Assembly: GCA_007922225.1 (NCBI GenBank)
Contig: ML679941.1
Span: forward strand, 58,491,849 to 58,555,848
Source: Emydura subglobosa
Taxonomy: Eukaryota > Chordata > Testudines > Chelidae
Reading direction: 5' to 3'
Length of the DNA: 64,000 nucleotides
Part shown: positions 33,236-46,054 of the stretch, one piece after another
How the letters are laid out: each line of letters starts with the position of its first letter
How positions within the stretch are numbered: position 1 is the first letter of the stretch
Made by a program: the position numbers and the translations under genes
The notes under the pieces: generated by a model
Told to the model about the DNA's origin: nothing
Databases searched by the model: none
What the model saw: only the letters and a program-made list of their open reading frames with translations

Positions 33236-33541
33236 CATAGATTCTACAGCCAGGAGGGACCACTGTGATCATCTTAGTCTCACCTGCTATATATAATAGG
33301 CCATAATTTCTGCATCAAGCCCAAAACATCTGTTTGCATAAAGCTTATCACTGAGAAAGAAATCCAGTCTTGATTTAAAGATTGCAAGTGATGGAAAATC
33401 CATATCCCTAGGTAAAGTTGATCCAATGATTATTTACCCTCATTGTTAAAAATGTCCACCTTGTTTCCAGTTTAAATTTGTCTAGCTTCATCTTCCAACC
33501 ACTGGATCTCATTATGCTTTTTTCTGATAGATTAAACAGCT
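33236..33541 (-). mobile_element. CR1 LINE 3' end, minus strand
   Basis: On the plus strand, CATAGATTCTACAGCCAGGA, GGACCACTGTGATCATCTTA, ATCCAGTCTTGATTTAAAGA, AGTGATGGAAAATCCATATC and TCCAACCACTGGATCTCATT. This is the complement of the CR1 3' region, in the same order as the copy at 61062-61441. 5'-truncated. Confidence 0.85.
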
Positions 33542-35077
33542 GTTTGCTAATTATATCCATCCACACTGTCAATTTTGTCACTTTAGAAAAATTCCTTTTC
33601 TTTCTCAGAAGGGAGATGAGAGGTAAGAAAAGCCAGCAGCACTGAGAAGCTGGGTAGAAGAGGAAATGAAGCAGCACCGACGGCAGGGAGAAAACAGAAG
33701 AGTTCCAAGACCTGAGTCCACAGAACATATAAAACAAATTGGCAATTTTAGAACAGCAGAGCTAAAATTTCACCAGTTGGTTCTGGTTACTACATAAACC
33801 ACAAGGCCAGGTTGCTGCATTTATCCTTTATGATGTCAGGAAAACACTTCAATGAAATTATTTACAGCCCTATAATTCACAGCTGACTGTCTTAACTTCT
33901 TCATGGAAACACTGAAATACCATAAGAAATTATTGTTTCTCCCTTTAAACTAATCAATGCCATGAGTTCTAACAACTATATTAAGCATGATTGTTACCTA
34001 CATAGGTTACTCAAGAATAATTTCACAGACTGTATCATTACAATATCTTTACAGTATTTCCCATGTACTGGTGCAGAGCTATATGGCTGCACCTGTCCAG
34101 CATTTTTTGCGCCCTGCAAAATATAATGGGCCAAATTCATTCTGGTGTAAGTCCATCAATACAATGCTGTTTTTTTAATTGCCCGTAGAACTTGTCCTTA
34201 AGCTGTTTAAGCCCCAGCGTTAGAAGGCTTTGAGAGTTACACAGTGGTATATGCATAAATCATACTGTCAGATATTAAACAATATGTGTAAGTATCACTG
34301 GAATGTGACGTTCAGGACTACGGGTTTATATTTACATCTGTAGAAATAAGGATTTGGTTTAATTAACTATATAGAGTACCCAGGAAAGTGTAACAAAAAT
34401 TGATGCTCTTAATACATTGAGCTAATGAAGTTTAACTTGGGAATAAATTTGTTTCTTTGGGCCAAAATGCTAAATCTTGCTATTTTCTTCTTCTGAGTGT
34501 TCTCCAATTCATGTAATGACCTCATCTCTTCAAATACAAATATGAAACCAGAGTGGAAATGGAGGGAAAAGGGACTGACAGGGAGCATAGTGAGGGGGAA
34601 ATGATCTCCATGCATTTAAAAAACTAGTAATTCTGTTTAGGTTAGAAGAATAAAAGGAAATTATTTTTCTACTTTTCAACATTCACTCTGCCCTTTAAGA
34701 TGATGTCTGGTTTGGGCTAAGACCTTCATGCCAAAAACTTGGAATCTTTCCTCTACAAATAGGTCTTAATTTCCCTAAGTTATCTATTTTGAATCAGATT
34801 CAGCAGTAAGATACAACTCCTGTAAAAGTGTGTTTTTAATATCCCTGACTGGGGAGAAAATGGTGAGATTTGTATTAAATCTAGACACAGTGGACTTAAA
34901 AAACATCAGCTTATCAGTCATACATTTAGACAAGAAAGATACTTCACTGTCATATCTCTAATACATAAATGCAGATAATAATAATCCTAGGAATCCCAGG
35001 TAAAAAACCAACCACACAAGATTGGTATGGGAAAAGGTTCAGATAAAAAATGGAAAAGGAAAGCCTAAAGAACAAAG
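33542..35077. other. Unassigned sequence
   Basis: About 1.5 kb of AT-rich sequence; a half foldback (GGGCCAAATTCATTCTGGTG, 34129-34148) is the only recognisable item. Confidence 0.4.
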
Positions 35078-35148
35078 GTGAAATCTTGTCCCTGTTGAAA
35101 TCAATGGGAAATTTACCATTAATTTCAGTGGGGCCAGGATTTCAACCC
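35078..35148. repeat. Short foldback repeat, 'AATCCTGGCCCC' type
   Basis: Left arm GGTGAAATCTTGTCCC, right arm GGGGCCAGGATTTCAACCC, with GAAATCAATGGGAAATTTAC and ATTAATTTCAGTGG between. Sister of 12437-12508. Confidence 0.8.
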
Positions 35149-35774
35149 AAATTTAGAATCACCACACATTTCTAGGTTACTAGAAATACAAGGGACATCT
35201 TATCTTAGGTTCCTGATCCAGGAGCTATTTCTCTGAGTCTGCCCTCATCTTGTAAGGAAGAAAAAAAGTGGTAACTTACCTTTAACTAGACAAAGTGAGA
35301 GAACTATATAGATTCAGAAACTAACCCTTCAGCATACAACTAGGAGTCACACTAGTTTGCCTAGAAAGTCTCTGCTGTTGGAGTTTAAAATAAATATTCT
35401 TATTAAAATATTCATAAATATTTTTATAGCCAGCTCATCAGACCACAGATTATTTTGCTCTTTCACTAATATAGATCTACATTTTCCACCTGTCATTGGT
35501 CAAGAATTTTTGACATTAATGGATTTTATTGCAATACTTTTGGACTTCAGCATTTTCCATCGTACTAAATCTGAAGATCTGAGTAAAGGTACGATACAAA
35601 ATAAAAGGAAAAATGTCCTGCAAAAAAGGACACATAACTGTTAGTAGAAATATATTGACCAAGAACAAGAAAGGTATACATCATTGAAAGAACAGAAGCA
35701 CCAAATAAATATTTTCCTAATGGCTAATGCTGGTGTTAATATGTCCTGAGTTTTGTGGGCTGTGCTGTACAATA
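35149..35774. other. Unassigned sequence
   Basis: Nothing recognised. Confidence 0.4.
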
Positions 35775-35882
35775 TCTATAGGCCTGATTCTGATTCTTTA
35801 CATTATTAACTTACTCCTCATGTAATCTCATGAGTTTCTAAGGTCTTACTTCAATTTGAGGAGTAAGGCACTACCCAGTGTG
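35775..35882. repeat. Short foldback repeat, 'TACTCC' type
   Basis: GGCCTGATTCTGATTCTTTA, ACTTACTCCTCATG, then TTGAGGAGTAAGGCACTACC. The arms are complementary around a diverged centre. Confidence 0.55.
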
Positions 35883-36185
35883 AGCAAGCATGGCAAAAAT
35901 GGGCCTAAAAAGAGAAGGGAAACTTTGTTACATTAGTCCGCACTGAACACTGGAATCAGAACTGAGAACAAATCTTCCCATTAATCACATCAATTGCTAT
36001 TATATTTCTGAGCATAATTAAGTTCATTTTTAAATGAAACTCACGGTTTCCTGATGAAAAATGAGCAGTATCAGGCAGCAGAAAAGTTGAAAGCCACTCT
36101 GAAAGTGTGCCAGCTAAATGGGTCAAGAGAGGTTCGTGGTGGCATAGTAGCGATTGCTTCGGTAGGCGATCGGGAAGGGTTAGGC
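35883..36185. other. Unassigned sequence
   Basis: Nothing recognised. Confidence 0.4.
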
Positions 36186-36262
36186 AGTCCTTAAGGCCTT
36201 GATCCAAGGCCTACTGAAATCAATAGAAGTTTTTTCATTTACTTTAATAGAAGTAGTGCCAG
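36186..36262. repeat. Degraded short foldback repeat
   Basis: CTTGATCCAAGGCCTACTGA, AATCAATAGAAG, then TTTACTTTAATAGAAG. Two diverged copies of the centre motif. Confidence 0.4.
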
Positions 36263-36994
36263 GCTTTAAAGGGAAGCAACGACCTCAGTGGGAGTAGCAG
36301 GGAAACTGGTAGAGAGAGAAACTCCTGAAGGAGGGGAGAGATGACCTAAGTGACCTAAGTGAGAAAGGGGTAAACTCATGGGGCTGCTAAGAAGCAAGGG
36401 AGGATCATGGATTACCTTGAGACACTAATGGCCTCAGAGGCAGTAAGGAGGATGCCTGTAAAGGGTACCAAAGGGAGGGCGCACACTGGGCATTTGAAAG
36501 AGAGGAGTTCTCAAGTGGAATGGAAGCTTTGCTTCCTGCTGGAAGGTGATTTTTCTTTTATCTCCTAACTGGGCTTTCCTGACTGTAAAATGATTGTTAT
36601 GAATTCAGGTATGTGCACAATTGTAGGCCAAGTGCTAACTGTTTTATGCATTATTAGTCAGTTAATGGCCACTGTTTCCCTAGGTTTCTTGTGGATGAAA
36701 AACTGCAAACACACAGAACAACAAAAAATCATCCGTTCCATTACCTGTCATTTTCAGTACTTTACTGACTGAGACATTCCAGGGACATTTCCAAATTGCT
36801 TACACATTTTTCAGCAACTAGACTGGAGTTCCTGCAACATATTCTCTTTGTGCCTGTAGTCTGGGGCTTGGTTCCACTGTTAATTGCCTTTGCTGAGCTC
36901 TTCCAGCACTAAAGGGAGTTATTGACTTATTCCTGTTGCTAGATTACCGACAAATATTTTGTGTACCTTCTAGATTCAGAACCTTCCTAAGCCC
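36263..36994. other. Unassigned sequence
   Basis: A direct duplication GACCTAAGTGACCTAAGT near 36342-36360; otherwise nothing recognised. Confidence 0.4.
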
Positions 36995-37095
36995 CTGTTC
37001 AAGAAAGCACATAAGCATGTGCTTAAGTATATTCCTATTCAGGATCACACTTAAGCATGTTTAATTTTTAAGTATGTGATTGGGTCCCATTAACT
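36995..37095. repeat. Short foldback repeat, 'CATGTGCTTAA' type
   Basis: GCACATAAGCATGTGCTTAA, then ACACTTAAGCATG and AAGTATGTGATTGGGTCCC. Complementary hexamers CTTAAG and CATATG-like cores give several small hairpins. Confidence 0.5.
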
Positions 37096-37204
37096 TAACT
37101 CTAGCCCACATTTTAGGGGAAGATATAATGATCAGGACAGGAATGTGCATTAAAATATTCAGAGTACTAGAATTTTCTTCTCATTTAAAGATGTTAAATC
37201 ATTA

Positions 37205-37325
37205 TGGCCCAGATTCTGCCACCCTCATTCACTGTGAATAACATCTTACTCAGTGAAATCCAGAAGACTACTTAATGGTGAATGAGTAGGACAACTCAAA
37301 GGGGTAAGGTACTACTCATCATGCA
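37205..37325. repeat. Short foldback repeat, 'AGTACTACTC' type
   Basis: GGCCCAGATTCTGCCACCCT, TTCACTGTGAATAACATCTT, then GGGGTAAGGTACTACTCATC. Related to 42470-42610. Confidence 0.55.
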
Positions 37326-37577
37326 TAACTGTGGTCCAATATAACAGATTGTTACATTTTTCCATTGTTTGGCTTTCTGAAAATGTAGATTCTTGTTTTC
37401 AAAAACATTCAGACCAAACACTTTTCTTGGATTTTCTAAAGTGTGCCCTGTTCCCTTTCCGTATTCTCCCCATTCCAATATTCCCAAAACTAAGCTCTGT
37501 AGCACCGGGGTTTTATAATCTATTTATCAGAGCTCAATTAAAGTATTTGTTTATATGAATGGGAACAGAGATAAACT
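37326..37577. other. Unassigned spacer
   Basis: Nothing recognised. Confidence 0.4.
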
Positions 37578-37715
37578 TAACTCGTAAGCTTTTGGGGCAG
37601 GGACCATCTTTTTATTTTGTATTCGTACAGTGCCTGGCACAATGGGGTCCTTGTTAATGACTGGGGCTCCTAGGTGTTACAGTAATACAAATAAATCAAT
37701 ACTTAAAATATTAAT
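37578..37715 (+). repeat. Dispersed repeat tail (SINE-like 3' part)
   Basis: AAGCTTTTGGGGCAGGGACC, GTACAGTGCCTGGCACAATG, ACTGGGGCTCCTAGGTGTTA, then a run of AATAAT. The same order appears at 46055-46225 and reversed at 3150-3210. I take it to be the 3' part of a common amniote SINE-like repeat; no tRNA head is attached here. Confidence 0.7.
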
Positions 37716-38809
37716 AATAATAAATGGGGTAGGTGGTTGGAGTAGGAGGAGAAGTTAACTGTAGCTACTTAAATCATCCTCAGGAAAAAAATCATAAATG
37801 AGAGTTTAGAATCTCTGCCAAAAGTACTATCACTTCAGTTATTTGTTAAATTGAAAGAGGAGCAATATAAATTGTGGTCACTGAATCAATATAACTAGCT
37901 ACAGAGTTGGATAGTCTTACCAAATGGCACTCTATAAAAAGACTTGCTACCACAGTCAGCTGCATATTTTAAATATGGGCATGTTTTCCGTAAGTAAAGA
38001 ATGATCAAATGAAGGTACATATTGGTAAAACTTTCTTAGAAAAAAAATCATGTATATTTTAGTAGTTTATTGTTGAGACTAATGGATGATGTACTAGGAA
38101 ATGAGTGTGAGATAATGTTTTCAAAATAGCCCAGGACAGTTTCCTGGTATTCCTATGAGTAATGTCCATCCTTATCAGCTTATTATGTGATTCATGCCCA
38201 GTAGTGATTGAAACAGTAACTGTCAAAATGCTAACAAAAAGATCAGTGACAACCCCATTATGAGGGAACATGGAGAAGACAGCTCAGGCAGGCTGTTGTC
38301 AGGTGAAAATCTAACTTTGATCATTCCTGGAGAGCAGTGGTTACAGTGGGTTTTTATGTTTCTCCCTGTGAAAGCTGCCATTGTCTTTAATGGTTTCCCA
38401 TTGACTGTTCTGTGATGGGGCAATGGTAGACAATTGAACCCAGCATTACATCACAGGCTAACCAGTGATGGGTGGCAGCTCCCTTCTGCATGAATAGGCT
38501 GTCACTAAGTAATATTACTTCCTGGTGACTTCTTTGAACCTTAAGTCCATAAGGGCATAAACTTCAATATAGTTACATTATTCCTTTAATATGAGCCAGA
38601 CACACATCATTTCATGATTATTAACCTTGATAAGTTGCAAGCTTTCAATAGTGACCTACATGTTACCCTTCATAGATAAATACCCTGTAAGAAAAGTATT
38701 TGATGTAGTGAGTTTGTCAGGTCTGAGACAAGAGTTGTTTGCAAAGAACAGGGAACCCTTTGCTAAGGGGTCTTTGTGTGACACCCCTTCAGCAGTTTTA
38801 CCGTCTCTG
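37716..38809. other. Unassigned sequence
   Basis: AT-rich; no gene or classified repeat. Confidence 0.4.
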
Positions 38810-38818
38810 TAATCATGG

Positions 38819-39583
38819 CTAAGGCTAAAATCTTGTCATGGTTATTTTTGGTAAAAGTCACAGACAGGTCATGGCCAACACATAAAATTCACAGGAGCCC
38901 GTGACCTGTCTGTGACTGTTACCAAAAAATAATGGGGGCTGGGGTTGAGGCCAAGGAGGGATAAGATCCCTATTCCCACTGTGGGACAGGGAGGGTCCAG
39001 CAATTGCTGCCAGCCCGGTCCCATCAGCACTGGGGCTCCAAGCTCCCCCTTGGTGGCTTGGAGCTCCAGGATCCACCCTTACCTGCAGCTGGAGGCTGCA
39101 GGGTCTGCCAGCTGAGGTTGGAGGCTGTGGGGTGTGCCCACCGCCCATGGCAGCTGATAGCTGCAGGGTGCCCCCGGGTCCATACCACCTGCAGCAGCTC
39201 GGAGCTGGGGGGCCGCACTGACCGCCCCAACAGACAGCAGCAGGGTACCTACTGCGCCTGTGGCAGCTCAGAGCCGTGGGGTCCCTACTGCTGCCAAGTC
39301 TCTGCCAACCATGGCAGCTCAGAGCTGGGGGGCCCCTGCCGGCAACGGCTTGGAGTTGGGGGCCCCCTGCAATGGCTAAGAGCTGTATCCCTCCCCTCCC
39401 ACTGAGAGCTCTGTGGTCCTCGCTGCCTGCGGTGGCTGAGGGCTCCCAGGTCCCTTTAGCCCCCAGAAGCTGACAGCTTCAGCTCTGTTGTCCCAGGACA
39501 CAGGGCGTAAGCTGAAGAGCGTAATTTCATGGCGGTGTCTAGAAGTCACAGAATCGCGACCTCCGTGACAGACTCGCAGCTTT
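38819..39583. mobile_element. TIR element of 765 bp with hairpin and GC-rich core
   Basis: Flanked by AATCATGG at 38811-38818 and 39584-39591 (the match extends to 9 bp with a preceding T). The left end CTAAGGCTAAAATCTTGTCA and the complement of the right end (AAAGCTGCGAGTCTGTCACG) align as degenerate inverted repeats. Just inside the left end lies a hairpin with ~34-bp arms (38841-38874 and about 38899-38932, about 30 matches, containing GTCACAGACAGGTCA). The interior 39000-39480 is GC-rich and built from diverged units such as GGCAGCTCGGAGCTGGGGGG. An 8-bp duplication suggests hAT-type transposition. Open frames inside (133 and 96 codons) are repeat by-products. Confidence 0.75.
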
Positions 39584-39591
39584 AATCATGG

Positions 39592-40847
39592 TTAGGATAA
39601 AGCAATACTGACCATACCTTATGGTTTATCCCACTACCACATTACTGCCTCTCCTGCTGCAAGAATGTACCCGCACAGCAAAGCTATTATTAGCACCCAA
39701 ATACTGTACAGTGTAGCACTCCTCTGCTGTGTTAAACATTCCACTGTCCTGGATGAATGTCAGGACTTCCATTTGCTCACAATAGCCAAATGAATGGTAT
39801 AAACTATGACAGGGAGAGCTGCCATTAGTGTGGAAAAGGGCCAGGTGACTAGCTGGGAGGGCAAAGGGTGCATCCAAAATTATTTCACTGCCCTGCACAC
39901 CCTGCTAAGCTGGATAAATGGTCTGACACGCTGCCCAGCAGACTGCAGACTCACACAGACAGCTGTGAAAAGCAGAAAGTAAAAAACTGCTGAAAAACTG
40001 CATATGCTTACAAACCCAAATGTCACTGTATGCACAGACAGAGGAAAACAAAGCATCTGCTGATTATAATTCATGTTATCAATGTGCCGGTATCACATGA
40101 CCTTGGAACCAATATTTAGAGCAGCAATTGAAATGACCTTCCAAATCCTAAAAATATAGCAGGTTATATCTAAAGGGGTATTTGTTTAATAACTGGTTAC
40201 TCTAGACAGACAGAAAATATTTTGAATTTTAATCAGCAGATGCTTTGATTTCCTTTGTGCATGAAGTGACTTTTGGGTTACTAAAATTGTGTTTGTTGCA
40301 TTATTCACAAGAAGAGAATTATTTTCTCTTGCATGAAGGAATTTATTAGGTAAATAGAAGTTTGCCATATCCGGACAGTCCTTCAAACCTAGATAATCTC
40401 TTACATGAATCACTTCCTCTGAAGTTAAGGAGATGGAGGTATACAATCATATCATTACACACATTCATATAAAAGGTACAAAAGGCCTTTTCTTTTTATT
40501 TAATAGCAGGAGAATGAAATAATCTTTTTCAATAGAATAGTTTCATTGTTCTGCCCACATACTGTATTTGTCGAACTGACATTAGTACTAGTGAAGAGAA
40601 GAGGAAAAGAAAAGTGGATGAGAGCAATAAATGTATGTTAAATTTGGGATCTCCTTATGGAGCTCACTATCTGACTATATTTTGGTAAACTTGACAAACA
40701 AAAAGATCTAACCAATTACACAAACAACTGAGAAAAGTTCACTATAATTCTATTGCAAATCTTAATATCACTCATACATCACCTTCCCATTAATGATCAT
40801 GAAATCCACATTCTCATTTTAATTTATTTTTAAGACTAATCCCTTAG
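39592..40847. other. Unassigned sequence
   Basis: No recognised gene or repeat. Confidence 0.4.
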
Positions 40848-40915
40848 GGCCCAATTTTGTGTTTTATGGAGGCAAAACTCCCACAGCATAAAAGTAAAGA
40901 ATCAGGCTCAAAGCA
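40848..40915. repeat. Degraded short foldback repeat
   Basis: AGGGCCCAATTTTGTGTTTT, GCAAAACTCCCACAGCAT, AGTAAAGAATCAGGCTC: ends as in 10317-10410, centre lost. Confidence 0.4.
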
Positions 40916-41000
40916 GTACATGTCTGGCAGTGGCTTGTGGGAACTTGGTTCTTGGACAACATGAGAAGCTGATTAATGTCTCCGTAGAACTAAAATTCCT

Positions 41001-41073
41001 GGATGAAATTCTAGCCCCATTAAAGTCAATGGCAAACCACTCATTGACTTCAATGAGGCCAGAATTTCACCAC
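41001..41073. repeat. Short foldback repeat, 'AATCCTGGCCCC' type
   Basis: Left half GGATGAAATTCTAGCCCC then AAAGTCAATGGCA; right half TCATTGACTTCAATGAGG then CCAGAATTTCACC. Near-complete hairpin; sister of 12437-12508. Confidence 0.85.
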
Positions 41074-42469
41074 ACATTTTCAAAAGCGACTCAATCTGCC
41101 CTCTAAAATTGTAAGTGCAAATTCTCACATCCAAGATTTTGCCTGATCTAGCTGCATAACTTTTGTGTGCAAGTACACTTTGTGCATACAAATCTGAGTT
41201 TTTCCAGGGCACAGTAACTTAGAAAATGCATTCAAAGGTATATTTGAAGAACAAAGATGAAGAGAGCCTATGTGTTGCAGTTATTTAGTTCAGTACTGCC
41301 AATCTTCCAAATCTTTAGACAGAGCATCAAATTCCAAGGACCACACCACGTTGTCTACTTTGTATCCCAGATCTTTTCAAGAAAACTTTTGGAGCTTTCT
41401 CAGAACTCCAACCCCACACACCAGAATTCAGATAAGGGCGGTATAATACATTACTGTATGGAGCACTTTGTGAGGTCAACCCTGATTAAATTACACAAGC
41501 ACTAAGGTCTCAGCAGTCTCCTGCATGATGTTATTAGACATTCAGTTCAATAAATTCTAGAGACTACCAGCTATTATTCTTCCCTTTTATTTTGATGAGA
41601 TCAATAACCTTTATAAAATAATTTACATGAATTAATAACTCTAGAGGAAAGCTTTTAAAATATTTCCAGACAAAAACTGCATGAAGAAGAAGTAAGGTTG
41701 AGAGGACATATCAGTCAACTAAGGGTAAATAAATTGCAAGAATATTGCACTCATCTGAAAAACAAGCATCACAAACCTAGGAAATTCAGAATTAAGCTTA
41801 AACTTAAAGGAAATCCAAATACATTAAGGTATAGAAATATGGAGTTAAGGCACCCAGACAGCCTTAACATTGCCTGTAGTGACAACATGCAATAACCATC
41901 CAATCATTTTGGTGTTTAAATTATATTTAAATGATTTTAAAAGACACGTCCGTTTTCATATTTCCATCCCTCAGGATATGATTGTGCAGTGTAATAAAAT
42001 TGTGCTAGATCATTCTTCAAGCATGCTGACCAGAGTAAAGGGTAGTGCATAATTGCACCCAGAATTCCCTGACAGTAGTTAAAGTAGGTTGAAACAGCAG
42101 GGCTAGCTCTCACAGCACCAGCTGTGCTTTTAGCAGTGCTCCTCCTTGCTCCCCCTTATTCCTGCTCCCTGATTGTGCTGGGATGAGGGAGAGGGGGAGT
42201 TATTTGCAACACCTCTTTATGGAAAGCAGCATATGCTCCTTCTGCTTGGCTAGTCAGCTACAATGGTTGGCACCTGGAGCCAGATGGGGCCATGACTCCA
42301 CCTGCTCCCTACCCAGTTGTTTCAAAGGGAAAATACTTGGGGTCCCACCATTGTGCTCCCCTAAATTGTCAGAGTGGTGATTCAGGATGCACAAAGGACC
42401 CTGCTATGAGCCTGCATTAGACAAGGGCACAGTCTAGCCCTTAATAAATGTTGTTACTATGATCCTTTC
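41074..42469. other. Unassigned sequence
   Basis: AT-rich, about 1.4 kb without recognised features. Confidence 0.4.
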
Positions 42470-42610
42470 TGTGGGTCAGACTCCACCACCCTTACTACTC
42501 ATGCTGAGTCGCAGCTGCCTCTGCAAGTAATTCTAGAGAAGTCAATGGGACTACCTGTGAAGTAAAGTCCTGCTTGTAGAGTCAGGGTGGCAGAATCTGG
42601 TCCTGGGTTC
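42470..42610. repeat. Short foldback repeat, 'AGTACTACTC' type
   Basis: CAGACTCCACCACCCTTACT, centre GAAGTCAATGGGACTACC, right arm GTCAGGGTGGCAGAATCTGG. The arms are complementary over CCACCCT...AGGGTGG and flanks. Confidence 0.7.
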
Positions 42611-42713
42611 TTACACTGATACCTGGCATTAACATTAACAATAGGGCCAAATGGAATTAAAATCAAGTAAAACCTACATGAATTTTGGAGAAAATCCTCC
42701 AAGATTGTTGCAA

Positions 42714-42806
42714 ATCAAGAGCCAGATCCCGCTTGCCTGACTCATTCAAATGATCTCGTTGAAGCCAGTGAGATTGAGGCTCTTGTAGAGTGGGATTTGG
42801 CTCTAT
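42714..42806. repeat. Short foldback repeat
   Basis: AAGAGCCAGATCCCGCTTGC, centre ATCTCGTTGAAGCCAGTGAG, right arm TAGAGTGGGATTTGGCTCT. The arms pair over AGAGCCAGATCCC / GGGATTTGGCTCT. Confidence 0.7.
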
Positions 42807-43276
42807 AAAGGGAAATCCCCACATGTTCTGCCAAAATTCCTCAGTGGTTTCTCTATCCCTGCTTGTTAAATGCTCTCCGGTTGTAACACGATTGATAGAT
42901 TAATTAGTGTGTCCAGTTTTGAGCAGACCAGCTGTCCGTTTTCAGAACGTGAAATCCTTTGAGAATGCCTATAAGAAAACATACTCTGTCTTCTAGGAAC
43001 AAAGCAGGTTTCTTTCAATATCCAGATAAACTGTAACTCACTTAGCTTATAATTCTTGACAACAGATTCCGGTCACTGAATGTATTGTTTTCATAGGCTT
43101 AGCCTTTTTTCTTCCTCCTCCTCTGATACCTTATACTTTCAGTTTAAATGTGAGACACAGCTGTCTCTGCCAGCAGGGGTTCATATTATAAACTTCACAA
43201 AGCGTTACACGACAGGTGTTCTACCAGCCCATTGCATAACCATTTTCCTCAGTGCAATGAAACAATGTACTGTGCA
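42807..43276. other. Unassigned sequence
   Basis: Nothing recognised. Confidence 0.4.
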
Positions 43277-43283
43277 GTGACCA

Positions 43284-43308
43284 AAAAAAAAAAAAGAAAA
43301 AGAAAACA
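43284..43308 (+). repeat. A-rich simple sequence
   Basis: A run of A broken by single G, of the (AAAAAG) type. No SINE body seen upstream. Confidence 0.8.
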
Positions 43309-46054
43309 TTTGCTCATGAGATGTAAGACTTGACTGAGTTCCCCCTTAAAGGAAGAGTCTCTCTTACATTGGCTCCCTTACAAATGGATGGGTGAAATTA
43401 GTCACCAACCAAATGAAAAATATGCCTCACATTAGTATGATTGTATAAACATGGACTAACTGGAGAGCATATTTCTCATGGAGAGAGTTTTGCTATGGGA
43501 GATACATCTCCCATTTATCCCATCATTGCTTTGTTTTCTCCCCTGACAAAAATGATAAATAAACAAATGGAGCAAGGCTCTAGCTGAACCTTATGGGCAA
43601 AAGTAATGCTGAAGAGGCTTCCTTTCCTTCCTACAATGCTGAAAATGGCTGCTAACAAATACAGAGGCTGATCCTTTCTGTCAGGCCAAAGCAACAAGCA
43701 AACACTCTTTGAATGTCTTTATATACTGTGATTACGTACATCCAATATGTACTTAAAAGAGGCACATTTGACACTTGGTACCAAAAGCTCTCAACTTGAT
43801 CAGATTCGGAGACAGGTCTACCAGCTCAAGCAATGGTTCAACACAGAACAGCATACTTGTTTCTGATCATTAGTCTCCAGGCCAACAGTGGGGATAGCAA
43901 CCAAAACAGTAATTTCATGGGGAAATTCACTGAACTCTATAGGAAGTGATGTATGAATTCTGGGACAAGGATCCAGGTCTCCAGCTTCTACTACATCTTC
44001 TGCCACTGAACTAAAAAATTTACTGTTTCTCTCTCTCACACGCACACACGTCTAGAGACTCTTGAACCTAATCCACAACTCTTCATGGGCTTTCTTTCAA
44101 ATGTATTTCGAACTATTTGACATCACTAACACTTAATATTGCTAATCCTCATCTGTACCTAAAGCCCAAGTGTTTACTTCTGTTTGCTTTTAACCAGCAT
44201 TCATTTAATGTTAAGAATGTATTTTAAATTTCATAGCCCCTCCCACTGTAGCCAGAATCCATCAAAGCAGCTCCCCCACCATCCCTACCTTCATACAGGA
44301 AGTGAAACTAAGAGCTGTGAAATTCAATATGCAAGTCAGTTTGTCTTACCCAATGCCCATGTGGATAAAACAAGCATAAATTGGCCCTATTGTGGAAAGT
44401 TAATTTTTAAAAAGTCATGTGAATTTACCAACACTAGGGATTAAACACGTCTAAAAGCAAAGACAGGAGAAAATAAATAGTTGTTTGGGAATGATGGCCA
44501 CCTTAAGTGTAATTAGTGGCTATAGCATCGCCAGCTTCATCCCTTTGGGCTCCACTGCCTTCACTAGACCACAGGACTCCTGCTGTGTATTTTAAATATA
44601 AGGAAGTGCCAGTCTCCAAACAGGGCAGTGTTAAATTCCATTCTTTCATTGGAATTGTTATTAGGTCACCCTCCACTCATACAGGAAGCCACAAACGTTG
44701 ATTTCATTTAATATTTTCCATTTTTAAATAAAAACCTTCCCTCTCTTTGCCATATTTGGGCTCCCCTTGACTTGTCCCTCCCCTTTCACAGCTGGCTGTG
44801 GATTCATGGGCATTTAAATCACCATTAGCTCTATGGAACAGCTGTCCACATTACTAAAATCACCACACCTACTGGTGGACTAAGCATGGCCAGAGACTGA
44901 TTGGGCAAAGAGGCTAAGTTATCTTCTTCTTCCTAGTAGCCAGAAAAGAAGCACATTAGCCAGGCAGTGCAATGAAGCTTGTGCTGTTATTGCTAGTATT
45001 GCACCTGATCTGCAGATAGACGCTTCTCAAATTGCCCATACATGAGCACAAAATTCACAATAAATCCTTTCAAGCCTTGCTTTAACACTGGCTGGATGTA
45101 TACTATCAATATAGATGTAGGAAAAGGAACTTCTCAATGTGCCTTAAAGCTTTCAGTGTGGTTGGGTTCTCCTTTGCTTGCGGTTTGCACTTGCTGACAA
45201 GGAACACACCATATGGGATCCCATTGTACCTAATCTCCTCCCTAATTAGATTTTCTGTCTTACATTTACAATTACTGCCATAGGCCAGTGGCCTCATGAT
45301 GCTGGAGTGCAAGGTCAAGTGGAAAGCCAAGGGTGCCTTTGGAACAATGTTTTGATTGATGTCCTATCAGGGAAACAGCTGGGACTATTACTTGGAAAAG
45401 CCTCACCCATAAGCTTACAGTACTTTAGTTAGTCAACATACTTCCCTTCTGCTTTTAGTGCCTTGAACCTCTGCCTTTAATTGCTGCGAATGACAAGATC
45501 TATTACAACACAGGAGTTTCTGCATGATGGCATATGGGCTGGGAGTATTTTCATTAAAGATGGCCTACAGCAAGTAGGGAAATGGCATCTGAATCATGTG
45601 AGGCTGTTTGAGCCAATCAGGTGCTGAGCAGCTGGATTTTGCTGGCTACTGCAATGTGCCTAAGAAGAAAGTTTAGTTGCACTCACTTCTATCATCTTCA
45701 TCACTTCCAGGAATGCAGGTGTCAGGCCCAAGGATAAGTCAAAGCATCCCTCTACTGTGCTAGTCAAAATGAAGAATTACATTACAAATCACAGCCCTCA
45801 ACCAAACTGATGCAGCAACAGAAAGCAAGGAGAAAAGAAAGGCCAGTAATAGTAAATGGGTCCTTTCCATAGTGACGCTTTATTGATTTTAGATTCTGTA
45901 GCTGAGCAAATCCTCTGAAAGAAATCGAGGACTAAACTTTTACCCCACCTTCCAATATTTGAACTAAAGCTGCATCTCTGGTCTTATTCTAGGCATTTCA
46001 TTGATGGTAATTAATCAGTGTTATGGCAAATGAACAATAATAAATGCATTAAAA
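43309..46054. other. Unassigned sequence
   Basis: About 2.7 kb in which I recognise no gene, RNA or transposon. A CACACGCACACACG run lies near 44037-44050. Confidence 0.4.

Noticed and set aside
39004..39405. 133-codon frame and apparent CpG-island-like GC peak
   Set aside because: It lies wholly within the TIR element 38819-39583; the GC content comes from its tandem core.
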